Shown here: positions 22,073 to 38,890 of the stretch, piece by piece
Layout of the letters: the number at the start of each line of letters is the position of its first letter
Numbering within the stretch: the first letter of the stretch is position 1
NCBI RefSeq assembly: GCF_045679555.1
Contig: NC_092094.1
Coordinates: 32,586,155-32,650,154, forward strand
Source: Salvelinus alpinus
Lineage: Eukaryota; Chordata; Actinopteri; Salmoniformes; Salmonidae
Direction: 5' to 3'
DNA: 64,000 bases
Made by a program: the position numbers and the translations under genes
The notes under the pieces: generated by a model
What the model saw: only the letters and a program-made list of their open reading frames with translations
What the model was told of the DNA's origin: nothing
The model's database searches: none

Positions 22073-23530
22073 AGCGGAATGACTTTTGCTTCCCTCATGG
22101 CCTGAGGGCACACACTTTATAGTAGGCTTAAATTGAATATATGGAAAATAGGAGTGCCAATATCGTCCGCTATTATCCTCAGTAATTTTCCTTCCAAGTT
22201 ATCAGACCCCTGTGGCTTATCATTGTTGATAGACAACAATCTTTTTTTTACCTCGTCCGCACTCACTTTACGGAATTCAAAATTACAATTCTTTGTCTTT
22301 CATAATTTGGTCAGATATACTTGGATTTGTAGTGTCAATGTTTGTTGCTGGTATTTCATGCCTAAATTTGCTAATCTTGCCAATGAAAAAAATAAGTAGT
22401 TCGCAATATCAGTCGGTTTTGTGATGAATGAGCCATCTGATTCAATGGATGAGTGTCACGCCCTGACCATAGTTTGCTTTGTATGTTTTATGTTTTGTTT
22501 GGTCAGGGTGTGATCTGAGTGGGCATTCTATGTTGTATGTCTGGTTTGTCTATTTCTATGTGTTTGGCCTGATATGGTTCTCAATCAGAGACATGTGTTT
22601 TGCGTTGTCTCTGATTGGGAACCATATTTAGGTAGCCTGTTTTGTATTGTGGGTTGTGGGTTATTGTCTATGTCTAGTTGCCTGTGTCTGCACTTTTGTA
22701 TGATAGCTTCACGGTCGTTTTGTTATTTTTGTATAGTTTGTTTAGTGTTCATCTTCGTTAAATAAATAGAAGATGTATTCATATCACGCTGCGCCTTGGT
22801 CCTCCTCTCTTCCACATTACGACGAACGTGACAATGAGTTTACTTTTTTTCCCCAAAACTGTTCCCAAAATAGTAAAAGCTTTTTTCATTCTTTATGACA
22901 TTTATCTTTGTTTCATAGTGTAGTTTCTTCTTCTTTTTATTCAGTTTAGTCACATGATTGTGCAATTGTTTGTGCAGTCAGGCTTATTTGCCATTCCTTT
23001 TGCCTCATCCCTCTCCACCATACAATTTTTCAATTCCTCATCAATCCACAGAGATGTAACAGTTTCTTTTGTCATTTTCTTAATGTGTGCATTATTAGTA
23101 ACTGGGATAAGCAATTTCATAAATGTGTCAAGTGCAACGTCTGTTTGCTCCTCATTACACTCCACGGACCAACAAATATTCTTTACATCAATAATATAGG
23201 AATACACTGTATTAGGCCCAGCCTATGGAACTTTGGTTTTCCTAGATATGGCTACTATATTGTGATCACTACATCCGATGGATCTGGATACTGCTATCAA
23301 GCACATTTCTGCAGCATTAGTAAAGATTTGATCAGTACATGTTGATGATTTCATTCCTGTGCTGTTTGTAACTACCCTGGTAGGTTGACTGATAACCTGA
23401 ACCAGGCATTGGTTAAAGTTAGCTTTTTCTTGAGTGGGCAGGCTGATGAAAGCCAGTTAACATTTAAATCACCCAGAAAATATACCTCTCTGTTGATATC
23501 ACATACATTATCAAGCATGGAATCCCTCTG
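22073..23530 (-). pseudogene. Reversed LINE, endonuclease-to-RT linker region
   Basis: The minus strand reads recognisable LINE protein (DTFMKLLIPVTN; WIDEELKNCMVERDEAKGM) at 22950-23207 and further decayed pieces on both sides. A solo LTR interrupts it at 22454-22833. Many frameshifts; no function. Confidence 0.7.
22454..22833 (+). mobile_element. Solo LTR, 380 bp
   Basis: Begins TGTCACGCCCTGACC and ends AACGTGACA, the TG...CA ends of an LTR, flanked by the 5-bp duplication ATGAG (22449-22453; 22834-22838). The LINE reads continuously on both sides once it is removed. An AATAAA at about 22760 could be its poly(A) signal. The same LTR family bounds the element at 40492-42323. Confidence 0.9.
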
Positions 23531-23539
23531 TCTGCAATA

Positions 23540-24766
23540 ATAGTGTTTAACATGATTTTTGAATGACTACCTCATCTCTCTATCCCACATATACAATTAT
23601 CTGTAAGGTCCCTCAGTCGATCAGGGAATTTCAAACACAGAATCAACCATAAAGGCCAGTGAGTTTTCCAATGCTTCACAAAGATTGGCACCAATTGGTA
23701 GATGGGTAAAAATTCAGACAGTGAATTCCGTTTGTGCATGGTGAAGTTATTAATTACACTTTGAACGGTGTATTAATACATCCAGTCACTACAAAGATAC
23801 AGGTGTCCTTACTAACACAATTGCTGAAGAGGAGGGACACCTCTCAGGGATTTCCCCATGAGGCCAATAGTGACTTTAAAACAGTTACAGAGTTTAATGG
23901 CTGTGATAGGAGAAAACTGAGGATGGATCAACAACATTGTAGTTACTCCACAATACTAACTTAATTGACAGAGTGAAAAGAAGGGAGCCTGTACAGAATA
24001 AAAATATTCCAAAACACGCATCCTGTTTGCAACAAGGTACTAAAGTAATACTGCAAAAAATGTGGCAAAGCAATTAACTTTTGTGTTATTTTTGAGGCAA
24101 ATCCAATACAACACATTACTGAGTACCACTGCTGGCTGCATCATGTTATCAGTATGCTTGTAATAGTTAAAGAAGGGGGAGTTTTTCAGCACAAAAAAGA
24201 AACAGAATGGAGTTAAGCACAGGCAGAATCCTAGAGAAAAACCTAGTTCAGTCTGCTTTTCACCAGACACTGGGAGATGAATTCAGCAGGACAATAACCT
24301 AAAACACAAGGCCAAATCAATACTGGAGTTGCTTACCAAAAAGACATTGAATGTTCCTGTGGCCGAGTTATAGTTTTGACTTAAATCTACTTCAAAATCC
24401 ATGACAATACTTGAAATGATTGTCTAGCAATGATCAACAACCAATTTGACAGAGCTTGAAGAATTTTGAAAAGCATAATAGGCAAATGTTACCCAGAAAG
24501 ACTCTGTAATCACTGCCAAATGTTATTCTTCAAAGTAATGACTCAGGGGTATGAATACTTATTTAAATGAGATATTTCTGTATTTATTTTTCAAAACATT
24601 TGCAAAAACGTCTAAAAACATATTTTCGCTTCGTCATTATGGGGTATTGTGTGTAGATGGGTGAGAATTTTTATGTTTTTTAATCCATTTTTAAATTCAG
24701 GCTGTAACAACAAAATGTGGAATAAGTCAATTGGTCTGAATGCTTTCTGAAGGCAATGTACATGGT
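23540..24766 (+). pseudogene. Ancient Tc1-like element body
   Basis: A decayed Tc1 transposase is readable on the plus strand: a QDNNLKH segment (second catalytic region) at about 24288, and a right terminal region that shares the gggtattgtgtgtaga phrase with the Tc1 element at 26522-27773. The left inverted repeat is not clear. Heavily mutated, no open frame of useful length. Confidence 0.65.
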
Positions 24767-24774
24767 TTCAGTGG

Positions 24775-25215
24775 TGTAAAGTAACTAAGCAAAAATATTT
24801 GAAGTACTATTGAACAATGTTTCGGGGGTATTGACAACATTTACTTTTACTCCACTACATTCTTTAAGAAAATGTGTAGTTTTTACTCCCATATATTTTC
24901 CCTGACACCCAAAAGTACTCATTGCATTTAGCAGTTATCAAGAGAACACGTGGTCATTCCAACTGCCTTTGATTTGGTCCACTCGATAAACACAAATTCT
25001 TTGTTTGTATATTATGGCTGAGTGTTGAAGTGTGCCAGTGGCTATATGTAATTTTTTTTAAAGTAAATTGTGCCATCGGGTTTGCTTACTATAAGGAATT
25101 TTAAATAATTTATAGCATTTACTTTTTCTTTTGATACTTAAGTATATTGTAACATTTACTTTTGCTTTTGATACTTAAATAAAATAGCTTTTACAAAAGT
25201 ATATTGATTGTGCTA
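24775..25215 (-). repeat. TACTT-rich interspersed repeat, reversed copy
   Basis: Sequence such as tttacttttactccactacatt and gatacttaagtata is the complement of the repeat at 40350-43065. No coding content. Class unknown. Confidence 0.6.
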
Positions 25216-26149
<934 letters not shown>

Positions 26150-26521
26150 AACCAGTGTTGGGGAGTAGTAAACTACATGTAATTCAACTAGTAATTTAAC
26201 AAAAGTTTTGCAGTAGCTTGGTTACTTACCACTGAACTAAATTCCAATCTTGGTAGTGTTTTCAGTAGTTAATTACTTTTTTTTTGCCATGTGGCGGTAT
26301 AGAACTGGAACTATACACTACTTAAAAAAATAAATTATATGGGTGAAGAACGCAAGAATTTCGTTTATTTTTTGGCATCAGACCTGCCTAATTCTCACAT
26401 GAAACATCGTTTTTGTGTTAAATAGGCCTAATTACACATTCTGTTAGCATCTGACTCAAGAGTGAACTATTTTGCAATTTGTAGTCCATGATATTTCAGA
26501 TTTAGATACTGTATGGTGATT
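26150..26521. repeat. Left half of an interspersed repeat split by a Tc1 element
   Basis: Starts cagtgttggggagtagtaaa, a typical opening of a teleost non-autonomous repeat. Related sequence (tagcttggtaaactatattt) resumes at about 27780-27930, after the Tc1 element. Confidence 0.45.
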
Positions 26522-27773
26522 TACAGGGTATTCAGAATGTATTCAGAACCAATTACTTTTTCCACCTTTTGTTACGTTACAGCCTAATTATAAAATTGAT
26601 TACACTTTTTTCTTCATCAATCTACACACAATACCCCATTATGACGAGGCGAAAACAAGTTCTAGAAATTTCTGCAAATTATTTAGAAATAAATATTCAG
26701 ACCCTTTACTATGAGAATTGAAATTGAGCTCAGGTGCATCCTGTTTCCATTGATCATTCTTGGGATGTTTCTATAACTTGATTGGAGTCCACCTGTGGTA
26801 AATTCAATTGATTGGAGATGATTTGGACAGGTCCCACTGTTGACAGTGCATGTCAGAGCAAAAACCAAGCCATGAGATCGAAGGAATTGTCCGTAGAGCT
26901 CCGAGACAGGATTGTGTCAAGGCACAGATCTGGGGAAGGGTGACAAAACATTTCTGCAGCATTAAAGGTCACCAAGAACACAGTGCCAAGAGGCACCTAA
27001 AGGACTCTCAGATCATGAGAAACAAGATTCTCTGGTCTGATGAAACCAAGATTGAACTCATTGGTCTGAATGCCAAGCGTCACGTCTGGAGGAATCCTGG
27101 AACCATCCCTACGCTGAAGCATGATGGTGGTAGCAGCATCGTGTTGTGGGGATGTTTGGCAGGGAGTTGGAGACTAGTCAGGATCGAGGGAAAGATGAAC
27201 GGAGCAAGTACAGAGAGATCCTTGATGAAAACCTGCTCCAGAGGGCTCAGGACCTCAGGCTGGGGCAAAGGTTCACCCTCCAACAGGACAATGACCCTAA
27301 GCACACAGCCAAGACAGGACTGGCTTTGAGACAAGTCTCTGAATGTCCTTGAGTGGCCCAGCCAGAGCCTGGACTTGAACCCGATCGAACAGCTCTGGAG
27401 AGACCTGAGAATAGTCGTGCAGCTGCGCTCCCCGTGCATCCTGACAGAGCTTGAGAGGATCTGCAGAGAAGAATGGGAGAAACTCCCCAAATACAGGTGT
27501 GCCAAGCTTGTAGCGTCATACCCAAAAAGACTCAAGGCTGTAATCGCTGCCAAAGGTGCTTCAACAAGGTACTGAGTAAATGGTCTGAATACTTCTGTAA
27601 ATGTGATATTTCAGTTTTTTTCTAACATTTCTAAAAACCAGTTTTTACTGTGTCATTATGGGGTATTGTGTGTAGATTGATGAAGGGGACAAAAACACAT
27701 TTCATCCATTTTAGAATAAGGCTGTAACGTAACAAATATGGAAAAAGTCTCAATACTTTCCGAATGCACTGTA
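26522..27773 (+). mobile_element. Tc1-like DNA transposon with internal deletion
   Basis: Ends are diverged inverted repeats sharing ttgttacgttacagcct, with TA at both borders. The transposase reads on the plus strand in pieces: a start MRSKELSVELRDR at 26871, then a jump near 26968 past the DNA-binding region to KDSQIMRNKILWSDETK (26999-27050), then [13 protein letters not shown] (27280-27318) and LNPIEQLWRDLR (27372-27410), ending KGASTRY* at 27575. The three catalytic acidic positions are still seen, in different frames. Length 1.25 kb against about 1.6 kb usual. Confidence 0.9.
26871..27575 (+). pseudogene. Tc1 transposase, deleted and frameshifted
   Basis: Cut-and-paste DDE transposase relic. 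First acidic block WSDETKIEL, second QQDNDPKHT, third NPIEQLW. The helix-turn-helix region between residues about 23 and 115 is missing and at least two frameshifts separate the blocks, near 27140-27150 and 27330-27375. Confidence 0.85.
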
Positions 27774-27958
27774 TCACAAAGTAGTTTGGACGTAGTCAAC
27801 TGCTTTTTCAAAGTCATTTTAGTTAAGCAAACTATGGTTTTCTTAAGGGTAGCTTTAGTGTAGCTACTTCAAATGTGAAGTAATTGCTAGCTTGGTAAAC
27901 TATATTTTCAGAATACTTCCCAAATGCTCATAACAACAAATTAAATAAATTAAGTATA

Positions 27959-28822
27959 GTAGGGCAGAGTGGGGTAAGTGGAGCCATTTTTTTACATTCC
28001 GCATCACTCTGTTAAGAGAAATGTAGTATTCTTTCTAACAAAGATGTCTACATGTATTTCAGGATGTTGTGTATACCCGGAAATAATCAGAATTAATTTA
28101 AACATTACTGTTTTGAAAACAAAGCTTGTCCATAAAAGTGGTCTCTTGGCACAACTTACCCCGGATATGGGGTAAATTGAGCTGTATGACAGGGTAAGTT
28201 AAGCCGACTACAAATTGCTATACTAAATTAAATATTACCACTACCTTTTTAAAATGTATATTTATTTCCCATACACAATTCAACACAATCACAATCACTT
28301 AACAAACACTTTGTTTTTGAAAATTGTTTTCAACATTGGCCTTTTTGTTGCCTCATATCCCAGCGATAATGCCTGGCATTACGCTTGTGAAGAAAACGCT
28401 TGCCATTGGCTCAACCATTGGTTCAAGTTACCCCATAGCTATTGACACTCCTTACCCCAAGACAAACATTTTGACTATTAGCTCACACAGCTACAAGGAC
28501 ACACGTTCATGCTAGGTTTAGGACCTCATATTGAAGCTTATAGATACCCCAATTGATGTATAGAACAATCTTGAAATTACTTTGGTTTAGATGCAAGCAG
28601 CATGAAGTCTCTAACACAAAACAAATCAGTTTTTTCGACCTAACTTGCATACCACTTTTTCAATGTGGTTTCTTCTTTCACAAACTCCAATAAATGACAA
28701 ACTCCATGAAATGATGACCTCTCCCTAAATATTTGGTCAAATGATACATTTTGTGTATAGTTTTCTAGAAACAAGGGTGGCTCAAGTTACCCTTTGGCTC
28801 AACTTACCCCACTCTCCCCTAC
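27959..28822. mobile_element. Non-autonomous DNA transposon with GTAGGG...AGTGGGG ends
   Basis: The left end gtagggcagagtggggtaag and the complement of the right end gtaggggagagtggggtaag differ at one position. Internal blocks repeat the same phrase (ggggtaaattgagc; gggtaagttaagcc near 28165-28205). No transposase. Superfamily not assigned because no target duplication was clear. Confidence 0.7.
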
Positions 28823-30117
<1,295 letters not shown>

Positions 30118-30162
30118 ATGGCCGTCCAACTCATGCCCGAATCAGCTGTCTGTTTGCTTATG
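30118..30162 (+). CDS. frmd4a: First coding exon of an FRMD4A-like gene (partial)
   Basis: An ATG in strong context (A at -3, G at +4) opens 15 codons, MAVQLMPESAVCLLM, and ends at a consensus donor, ATG|gtgagt. This matches the short N-terminal exon I recall for vertebrate FRMD4A, whose protein begins MAVQLVPDSA and continues in the next exon with the FERM domain. Phase 0 after the last Met also agrees. FRMD4A is a FERM-domain scaffold that links cytohesin/Arf6 signalling with Par3 in epithelial and neuronal polarity. No second exon was found in the remaining 34 kb, so that DNA would be intron 1. Fifteen residues are few: a database search is needed to exclude chance similarity or the paralogue frmd4b. 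Confidence 0.6.
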
Positions 30163-30168
30163 GTGAGT
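30163..30168 (+). promoter_or_regulatory. Splice donor after the FRMD4A-like exon
   Basis: GTGAGT, a near-perfect 5' splice site, directly follows codon 15. It is what distinguishes this short open stretch from background. Confidence 0.6.
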
Positions 30169-30564
30169 AGGAGAGGTCCAGGAATTTTTACACACAGACA
30201 CACACACACACGCACACAGGCACAACCACACATATACACACACAGTCACTGAAGCAGGTAGCAAGATGTCACCCCACGAGGGGAGGTGTTGCATGAGCTC
30301 CTATGTACACTACTATACACCCTCCACAAATCTCCCACCTCTATCATAAAGAAATCAGTAGTTATGTAATATCATATTATCATCAAACAAGGTACCATTT
30401 CATCAAACATTTCTGTGCTTCAAACCAATCTGTGTACGTTTCCTTGCTTTGTCTAAATGCTCCACGTGCTCACAGGGATCTCTCTGCAGTGGGCTGGTTA
30501 TGAGACATCACACAGAGAACAGATATCACTGTTACCAGATGGGCGATGTGCTGAATGTGCTGCC

Positions 30565-30723
<159 letters not shown>

Positions 30724-30989
30724 AAGATGGAAAGGGGAAGAAAGTTGGAACATAAGTCAAAATATAGCTAGCAGCATATCTTTACCTCTGTCGAAATTAC
30801 TGACTTGAAATAGTGTTAGCATCATGGTCCAAACATACAAACACTTACAGTATTTCAAATATATGCATGAATGAATTAACCACAAAGATGACTTTAGCCA
30901 TGGACTCTGTGGAAAAACACACCACATCACTTGAAGATGTTACTGTAATTATTTCCGTCTTATTTATAAAGAGTAGTTAACTGATAACT

Positions 30990-33046
<2,057 letters not shown>

Positions 33047-33232
33047 ATGTCTCTCTCTCACTCACTCTGTCTCCTCTTTGGGGTGTCGCCTCAAAGAGGA
33101 GACAAACTGACTCACCTTGGAAAGGTTTAATGATGTTTTCATTTTAATTTAGCATGTTAATGTCATTCTAAATCTAAATGATGTATGGGGCTCTGGGGGA
33201 AGCACGTGTTGCCATGGAACTATTGTCAATAC

Positions 33233-33324
33233 TCAGTTGTGATTAACACACCTATCAGTTGTGATTAACACACCTATCAGTTGTGATTAACACACCTATC
33301 AGTTGTGATTAACACACCTATCAG
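33233..33324. repeat. 22-bp tandem repeat, 4 copies
   Basis: The unit tatcagttgtgattaacaca plus cc is repeated four times with almost no change. Confidence 0.95.
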
Positions 33325-33811
33325 TTCAGTGTCTGTCTGAAAACATACACGGTTTTATGAAGAACGTTGTTAAGTTTCACACTATACAGATTCTTAGCCA
33401 CAGTATTACACCCTTCCCCGAAATACACACACACACTCAGATCCCCTATCCTCATCACCATGGTTACAGACCCCCAACCCCATTCCAGCACCACTGACTA
33501 CGGACCCATCAACCTCATTAAATTAGTTGACAGGAAGTGACCTCGTTCAATTAGAGGGAACAGGAGAAATCACAGTGTGTTTGTGCTGGGGAGCATTGTT
33601 GTTGTGGCTGATATAAATAAAGACATCCAGTAAATTGTGCTTTAGTTCTCCTCTGGGCTCCATCTGTCTGGAGCTAATGTGATTGGAGCTGAGTTACAGT
33701 ACAGTAGCATTAATACTGAGTGGTCTCAGGCCTGTCATGGAGAGCAGGCCTAGGGGAGGCCAGATAGAGCAAATATGATTGAATCTCAGAGCTGATTGAC
33801 TGATGGTTTAT
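33325..33811. other. Non-coding, probably unique
   Basis: No repeat or coding signature. Contains RFX-like motif candidates nearby (33208-33220 and about 33452-33466). Confidence 0.35.
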
Positions 33812-33922
33812 GAGGGAGGGAGGGAGGGAGGGAGGGAGGGAGGGAGGGAGGGAGGGAGGGAGGGAGGGAGGGAGGGAGGGAGGGAGGGAGGGAGGGAGGG
33901 AGGGAGGGAGGGAGGGAGGGAG
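33812..33922. repeat. (GGGA)n microsatellite, ~110 bp
   Basis: Uninterrupted GAGG/AGGG tetranucleotides. Confidence 0.97.
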
Positions 33923-34584
33923 AATTGGTTATTACTTCATCCACAGCAAAGCAAAAGATAGCTATCATTTTTCAGCTGATGATGCCTTTTTGACTTGAAA
34001 CTTGTCTCCAAAGGAAGATGATATCAGTCATGGTTTTGTGGTATGTGTACTTCTTTGTCTGCATGGCTCCTATGTGATCTATTTTAGTCCATGCATGATC
34101 GATGCTGAGGCAGTCGCAGACTAAAGAGAGACACAGTTTCATCTGATCTGAGAGGCGATAGATAGGATCACAACGGCTAACAGGAAATAGCCTGTGGTCT
34201 GTTCTCCAGAGGACATGCTGGCATTACTGGTGTGATCCCCATCAGAAACCTCAGCTATAGCGCTAGCTATGTCGGCTAGCATACTGGTTTGATTCATATC
34301 AGAAACCTCAGGTAGCGCTAGCTATGTCAGCTAGCATTACTGGTGTGATCCTCATCAAACACATCAGCTAGCGCAAGCCATGGGTTCTAACATTCCTAGA
34401 TGGAGTCTGAGTGTGGTATCAGTCTTGAGGTCACTGGAGACAAAAGACTCTTATACAGTATCTAGCTGCGTCATTTCTGACTATGTGTTTGAGAATGGTT
34501 CACTGCAGAGAGGGCTGACTGGGATACAGCAGAGAGCTTCACGAGGGGTAGAGAGAGGCTGTAGTTTCGCATACACACGGACAC

Positions 34585-34590
<6 letters not shown>
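33923..34590. other. Non-coding, with a ~65-bp imperfect tandem repeat
   Basis: At 34218-34380 a unit of about 65 bp containing ctagctatgtc(g/a)gctagcat and actggt(g/t)tgat is repeated about 2.5 times. Otherwise nothing recognised. Confidence 0.5.
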
Positions 34591-34651
<61 letters not shown>

Positions 34652-34661
34652 GGGGGGGGGG
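34591..34661. repeat. (AG)n plus a G-run
   Basis: About 57 bp of AG, then aaag and 12 G residues. Confidence 0.96.
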
Positions 34662-34998
34662 CTAAGCGGATTACAGTCACACAGCTTCAGGGCTGTTCAC
34701 TGCATGCTGAACTACAACAGGAGAAATGGCACAAAACCCACTCTGCCTGACAGAGATACCACTGAAACAAGCTCCTGGTGATATATGAACTCAATCTACT
34801 CAGTGTAAATTTGGGTAAATGTGACTTCTGTAAGCAAAGCGTGTACAACATGTTCATGCAAAACTTAAATAAACCATGTGTGTGTGTATGTTTTGCACTA
34901 TGGTCTTGATTAGGGGGCTTGAACTCCCCTCATCTCATATCCTCAGTAGGCTCCATAAAATTATGTCTATTTATATCACTCACTACACATCATCCCAT

Positions 34999-35900
<902 letters not shown>

Positions 35901-36422
35901 TTTCAATATTTTCTAAGTGCTTTTATTGTGAAGTGGAAATGTCTAGAAGCAACAACGGCTCAGCCGCGAAGTGGTAGGACACAGAAGCTCACAGAACAGG
36001 ACCGCCGAGTGCAGCACAATAAATGTTCGTCGGGAGCTTCATGAAATGGGTTTCCATGGCCTATCAACTGCACACAAGCCTAAGATCACCATGCTCAATG
36101 CCAAGCTCGCCGCCATTGGACTCTGGAGCAGTGGAAACAAGTTTTCTGGAGTGATGAATGGCACTTCACCATCTGGCAGTCCAACGAATTAAGCTGGGTT
36201 TGGCGGATGCCAAGAGAACGCTACCTGCCCCAATGCACAGTGTCAACTGTAAAGTCTGGTGGAGGAGGAATAATGGTCCGGGGTTGTTTTCCATGGTTCG
36301 GGCTAGGCCCCTTAGTTCCAGGGATGGGAAATCTTAACGCTACAGCATACAATGACATTCTAGAAGATTGTGTGCTTTCAACTTTGTGGCAACAGATTGG
36401 GGAAGGCCCTTTCCTGTTTAAA
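35901..36422 (+). pseudogene. Tc1-like transposase fragment
   Basis: Plus-strand pieces read a Tc1-type transposase: VRRELHEMGFHG at about 36025, then FSGVMNG (where relatives have WSDE), PRERYLPQC near 36208, [15 protein letters not shown] near 36256-36305 and [13 protein letters not shown] near 36335. The element has lost both ends and two internal segments. It belongs to the same family as the element at 60962-61762. Confidence 0.8.
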
Positions 36423-36530
36423 GAAGGGAAGGGGGACTGAATGCATTCAACCGAAACGTGTCTTCTGCATTTACAGTGTATGGTGGGTGTAGAAATTGAC
36501 CAACAAATCTATGTATATAGCAGCCTATAG

Positions 36531-36830
36531 TGTTACGCCCTCATCTGTTTCACCTGTGCTTGTGCTTGTCTTCACCCCCCTCCAGGTGTCGCCCATCTTC
36601 CCAATTATCCCCTGTGTATTTATACCTGTGTTCTCTGTCTGTTTGTTGCCAGTTCGTCTTGTTCGTTCAAGTTAACCAGCATTTGTCCTGTCAGCTCCTT
36701 TCGTTTCCCAGCCTCTCTTTGCTAGTCCTCACGGTTTTGACCTTTGCCTGTCCTGACCCTGTACCCGCCCGCCCGCCTGCCGTCCTGTACCTTTGCTCCA
36801 CCTCTGGATTACTGAACCCTGCCTGTCCCC
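36531..36830 (+). mobile_element. LTR fragment, left end kept
   Basis: Begins tgttacgccctcatctgttt and passes through CT-rich LTR sequence into a cctgtcc-rich part. The right end is missing. No duplication at the borders. Related in sequence type to 8374-8655. Confidence 0.6.
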
Positions 36831-36842
36831 GAAAAAAAATAC

Positions 36843-36892
36843 TAAACCCTCCCCTTGATTGAAATTAAAAAAGCAGTCAAGGGGAGGGTTTA
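36843..36892. repeat. Inverted repeat, 18-bp arms
   Basis: taaaccctccccttgatt at 36843-36860 pairs with agtcaaggggagggttta at 36875-36892, one mismatch, 14-base loop. It abuts the broken end of the LTR fragment. Confidence 0.85.
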
Positions 36893-37549
36893 TTATTTTT
36901 TAATCTAGTCCAGTGGAGGGTCATACAATTTGTAATGAATGAATTGTCACTATTTCTCAGTGTTTTAGAATTAGTTGCTTATTAGGAGAGCTATATATAT
37001 CCATCTCGATGTTTGCCCGATGCAACCCCTCATCTGTGATTTTCCACTGGGCACACAATATCACACTAAAATATAAGTTATTGACCTTACATCAATCATA
37101 TGCCAAAGCACATCCCAGAAAGCCCCAAAATCCCTAACAGGTACCATATACCCACACATGTATAAATCAGTAACGTACAGCAAACTTGTACACATTGTAA
37201 AATAGAAAATAGAAAACAGTATTCAGAACGTGACCTACCCCTTGCATCACATTTTCCTACTAGGAAGACCTGACGTTCGCGATCTCCCCCTATCTGCAAG
37301 CGGGGCCAATCACAACACACCTTATTGTCATCAGAGTTGAACTAACATTAAATACACATTTCTTTAGATGCAAGTGGAAACATAACCAACCCTGTTACAC
37401 CTCCCCCATTTTCCTCCAGGTAAACCATTCTGTAAATTTAGATCCATCCCTTATTTAACCCATGTTTAGTTTTTCTGTAAAGTTGTCTAATGTTGGTGAG
37501 GAATATTTCTTCATAATCACTATGATAAATAAAATAGATTTTCTTGAGT
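36893..37549. other. Non-coding, nothing recognised
   Basis: Plain sequence up to the split SINE. No gene supported. Confidence 0.35.
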
Positions 37550-37578
37550 GTCCCATGTAGCTCAGTTAGTAGAATATG

Positions 37579-38411
37579 CAGACGACACCATTCTGTATAC
37601 ATCTGGCCCTTCTTTGGACACTGTGCTAACAAACCGCCAAACGAGCTTAAATGCCATACAACACTCCTTCTGTGGCCTCCAACTGCTCTTAAATGCAAAT
37701 AAAACTAAATGCATGCTCTTCAACCGATTGCTGCCCGTACTCTCCCGCCCGACTAGCATCACTACTCTGGACGGTTCTGACTTAGAATATGTGGACAACT
37801 ACAAATACCTAGGTGTCTGGTTAGACTGTAAACTCTCCTTCCAGACTCACATTAAACATCTCCAATCCAAAATTAAATCTAGAATCGGCTTCCTATTTCG
37901 CAACAAAGCCTCCTTCACTCATGCTGCCAAACATACCCTCGTAAAACTGACTATCCTACCGATCCTTGACTTAGGCGATGCCATTTACAAAATAGCCTCC
38001 AACACTCTACTCAGCAAACTGGATGTAGTCTATCACAGTGCCATCCGTTTTGTCACCAAAGCCCCATATACTACCCACCACTGCGACCTGTATGCTCTTG
38101 TTGGCTGGGCCTCAATACATATTTGTCGCCAAACCCACTGGCTCCAGGTCATCTATAAGTCTTTGCTAGGTAAAGCCCCGCCTTATCTCAGCTCACTGGT
38201 CACCATAGCAACACCCACCCATAGCACGCGCTCCAGCAGGTATATTTCACTGGTCATCCCCAAAGCCAACTCTTCCTTTGGCCGCCTTTCCTTCCAGTTC
38301 TCTGCTGCCAATGACTGGAACGAATTGCAAAAATCACCGACGCTGGAGTCTTATATCTCCCTCTCTAACTTTGAGCATCAGTGTGCCTGTACACAGCCAA
38401 TATGTAAATAG
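37579..38411 (+). pseudogene. LINE RT C-terminal fragment
   Basis: Starts inside the YADD motif ([12 protein letters not shown]) and continues through [16 protein letters not shown] to the C-terminal region; about 280 codons open. The upstream codons in the same frame belong to the SINE head. No functional RT can result. Confidence 0.85.
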
Positions 38412-38777
38412 CACACCCAACTACCTCATCCCCATATTGTTACTTATCCTCTTGCTCTTTTGCACCCAGTATCGCTACTTGCACATCATCATCTGCACAT
38501 CTGTCACTCCAGTGTTAATGCTAAATTGTAATTATTTCGCCTCTATGGCCTATTTATTGCCTTACCTCCCTACTCTTCCACATTTGCACACACTGTACAT
38601 AGATTTTTCTATTGTGTTATTGACTGTACGTTTGTTTATGTGTAACTCTGTGTTGTTGTTTTTGTCGCACTGCTTTGCTTTATCTTGGCCATATCACAGG
38701 TGTAAATGAGAACTTGTTCTCAACTGGCCTACCTGGTTAAATAAAGTTGAAAAAATTAATAATAATACAATTCAAAT
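37579..38777 (+). mobile_element. 5'-truncated LINE inside the SINE
   Basis: Same family as 20696-22068, truncated further: it begins at the RT active-site block (cagacgacaccattctgtat) and ends acctggttaaataaagttga plus an A-rich tail. Candidate duplication aatatg/aaatg at the borders. Confidence 0.85.
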
Positions 38778-38890
38778 TAAATGTTGCTTGCAGCACTAGA
38801 AGTGTGGGTTTGATTCCCACAAAGGACCAGTACAAAAAAAGTATAAAAATCTAAGTTGCTCTGGATAAGAGTGTCTGCTAAGTGACTATA

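Larger units (their letters stand above)
37550..38890 (+). mobile_element. HpaI-type SINE split by a LINE
   Basis: The tRNA-like head with A box (tcccatgtagctcagttagt) is at 37550-37578. The rest, with B box gggtttgattcccac and tail gctctggataagagtgtctg, resumes at about 38779-38890. The 1.2-kb gap is exactly a 5'-truncated LINE. Joined, the two parts make one SINE in the expected order. Confidence 0.85.
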
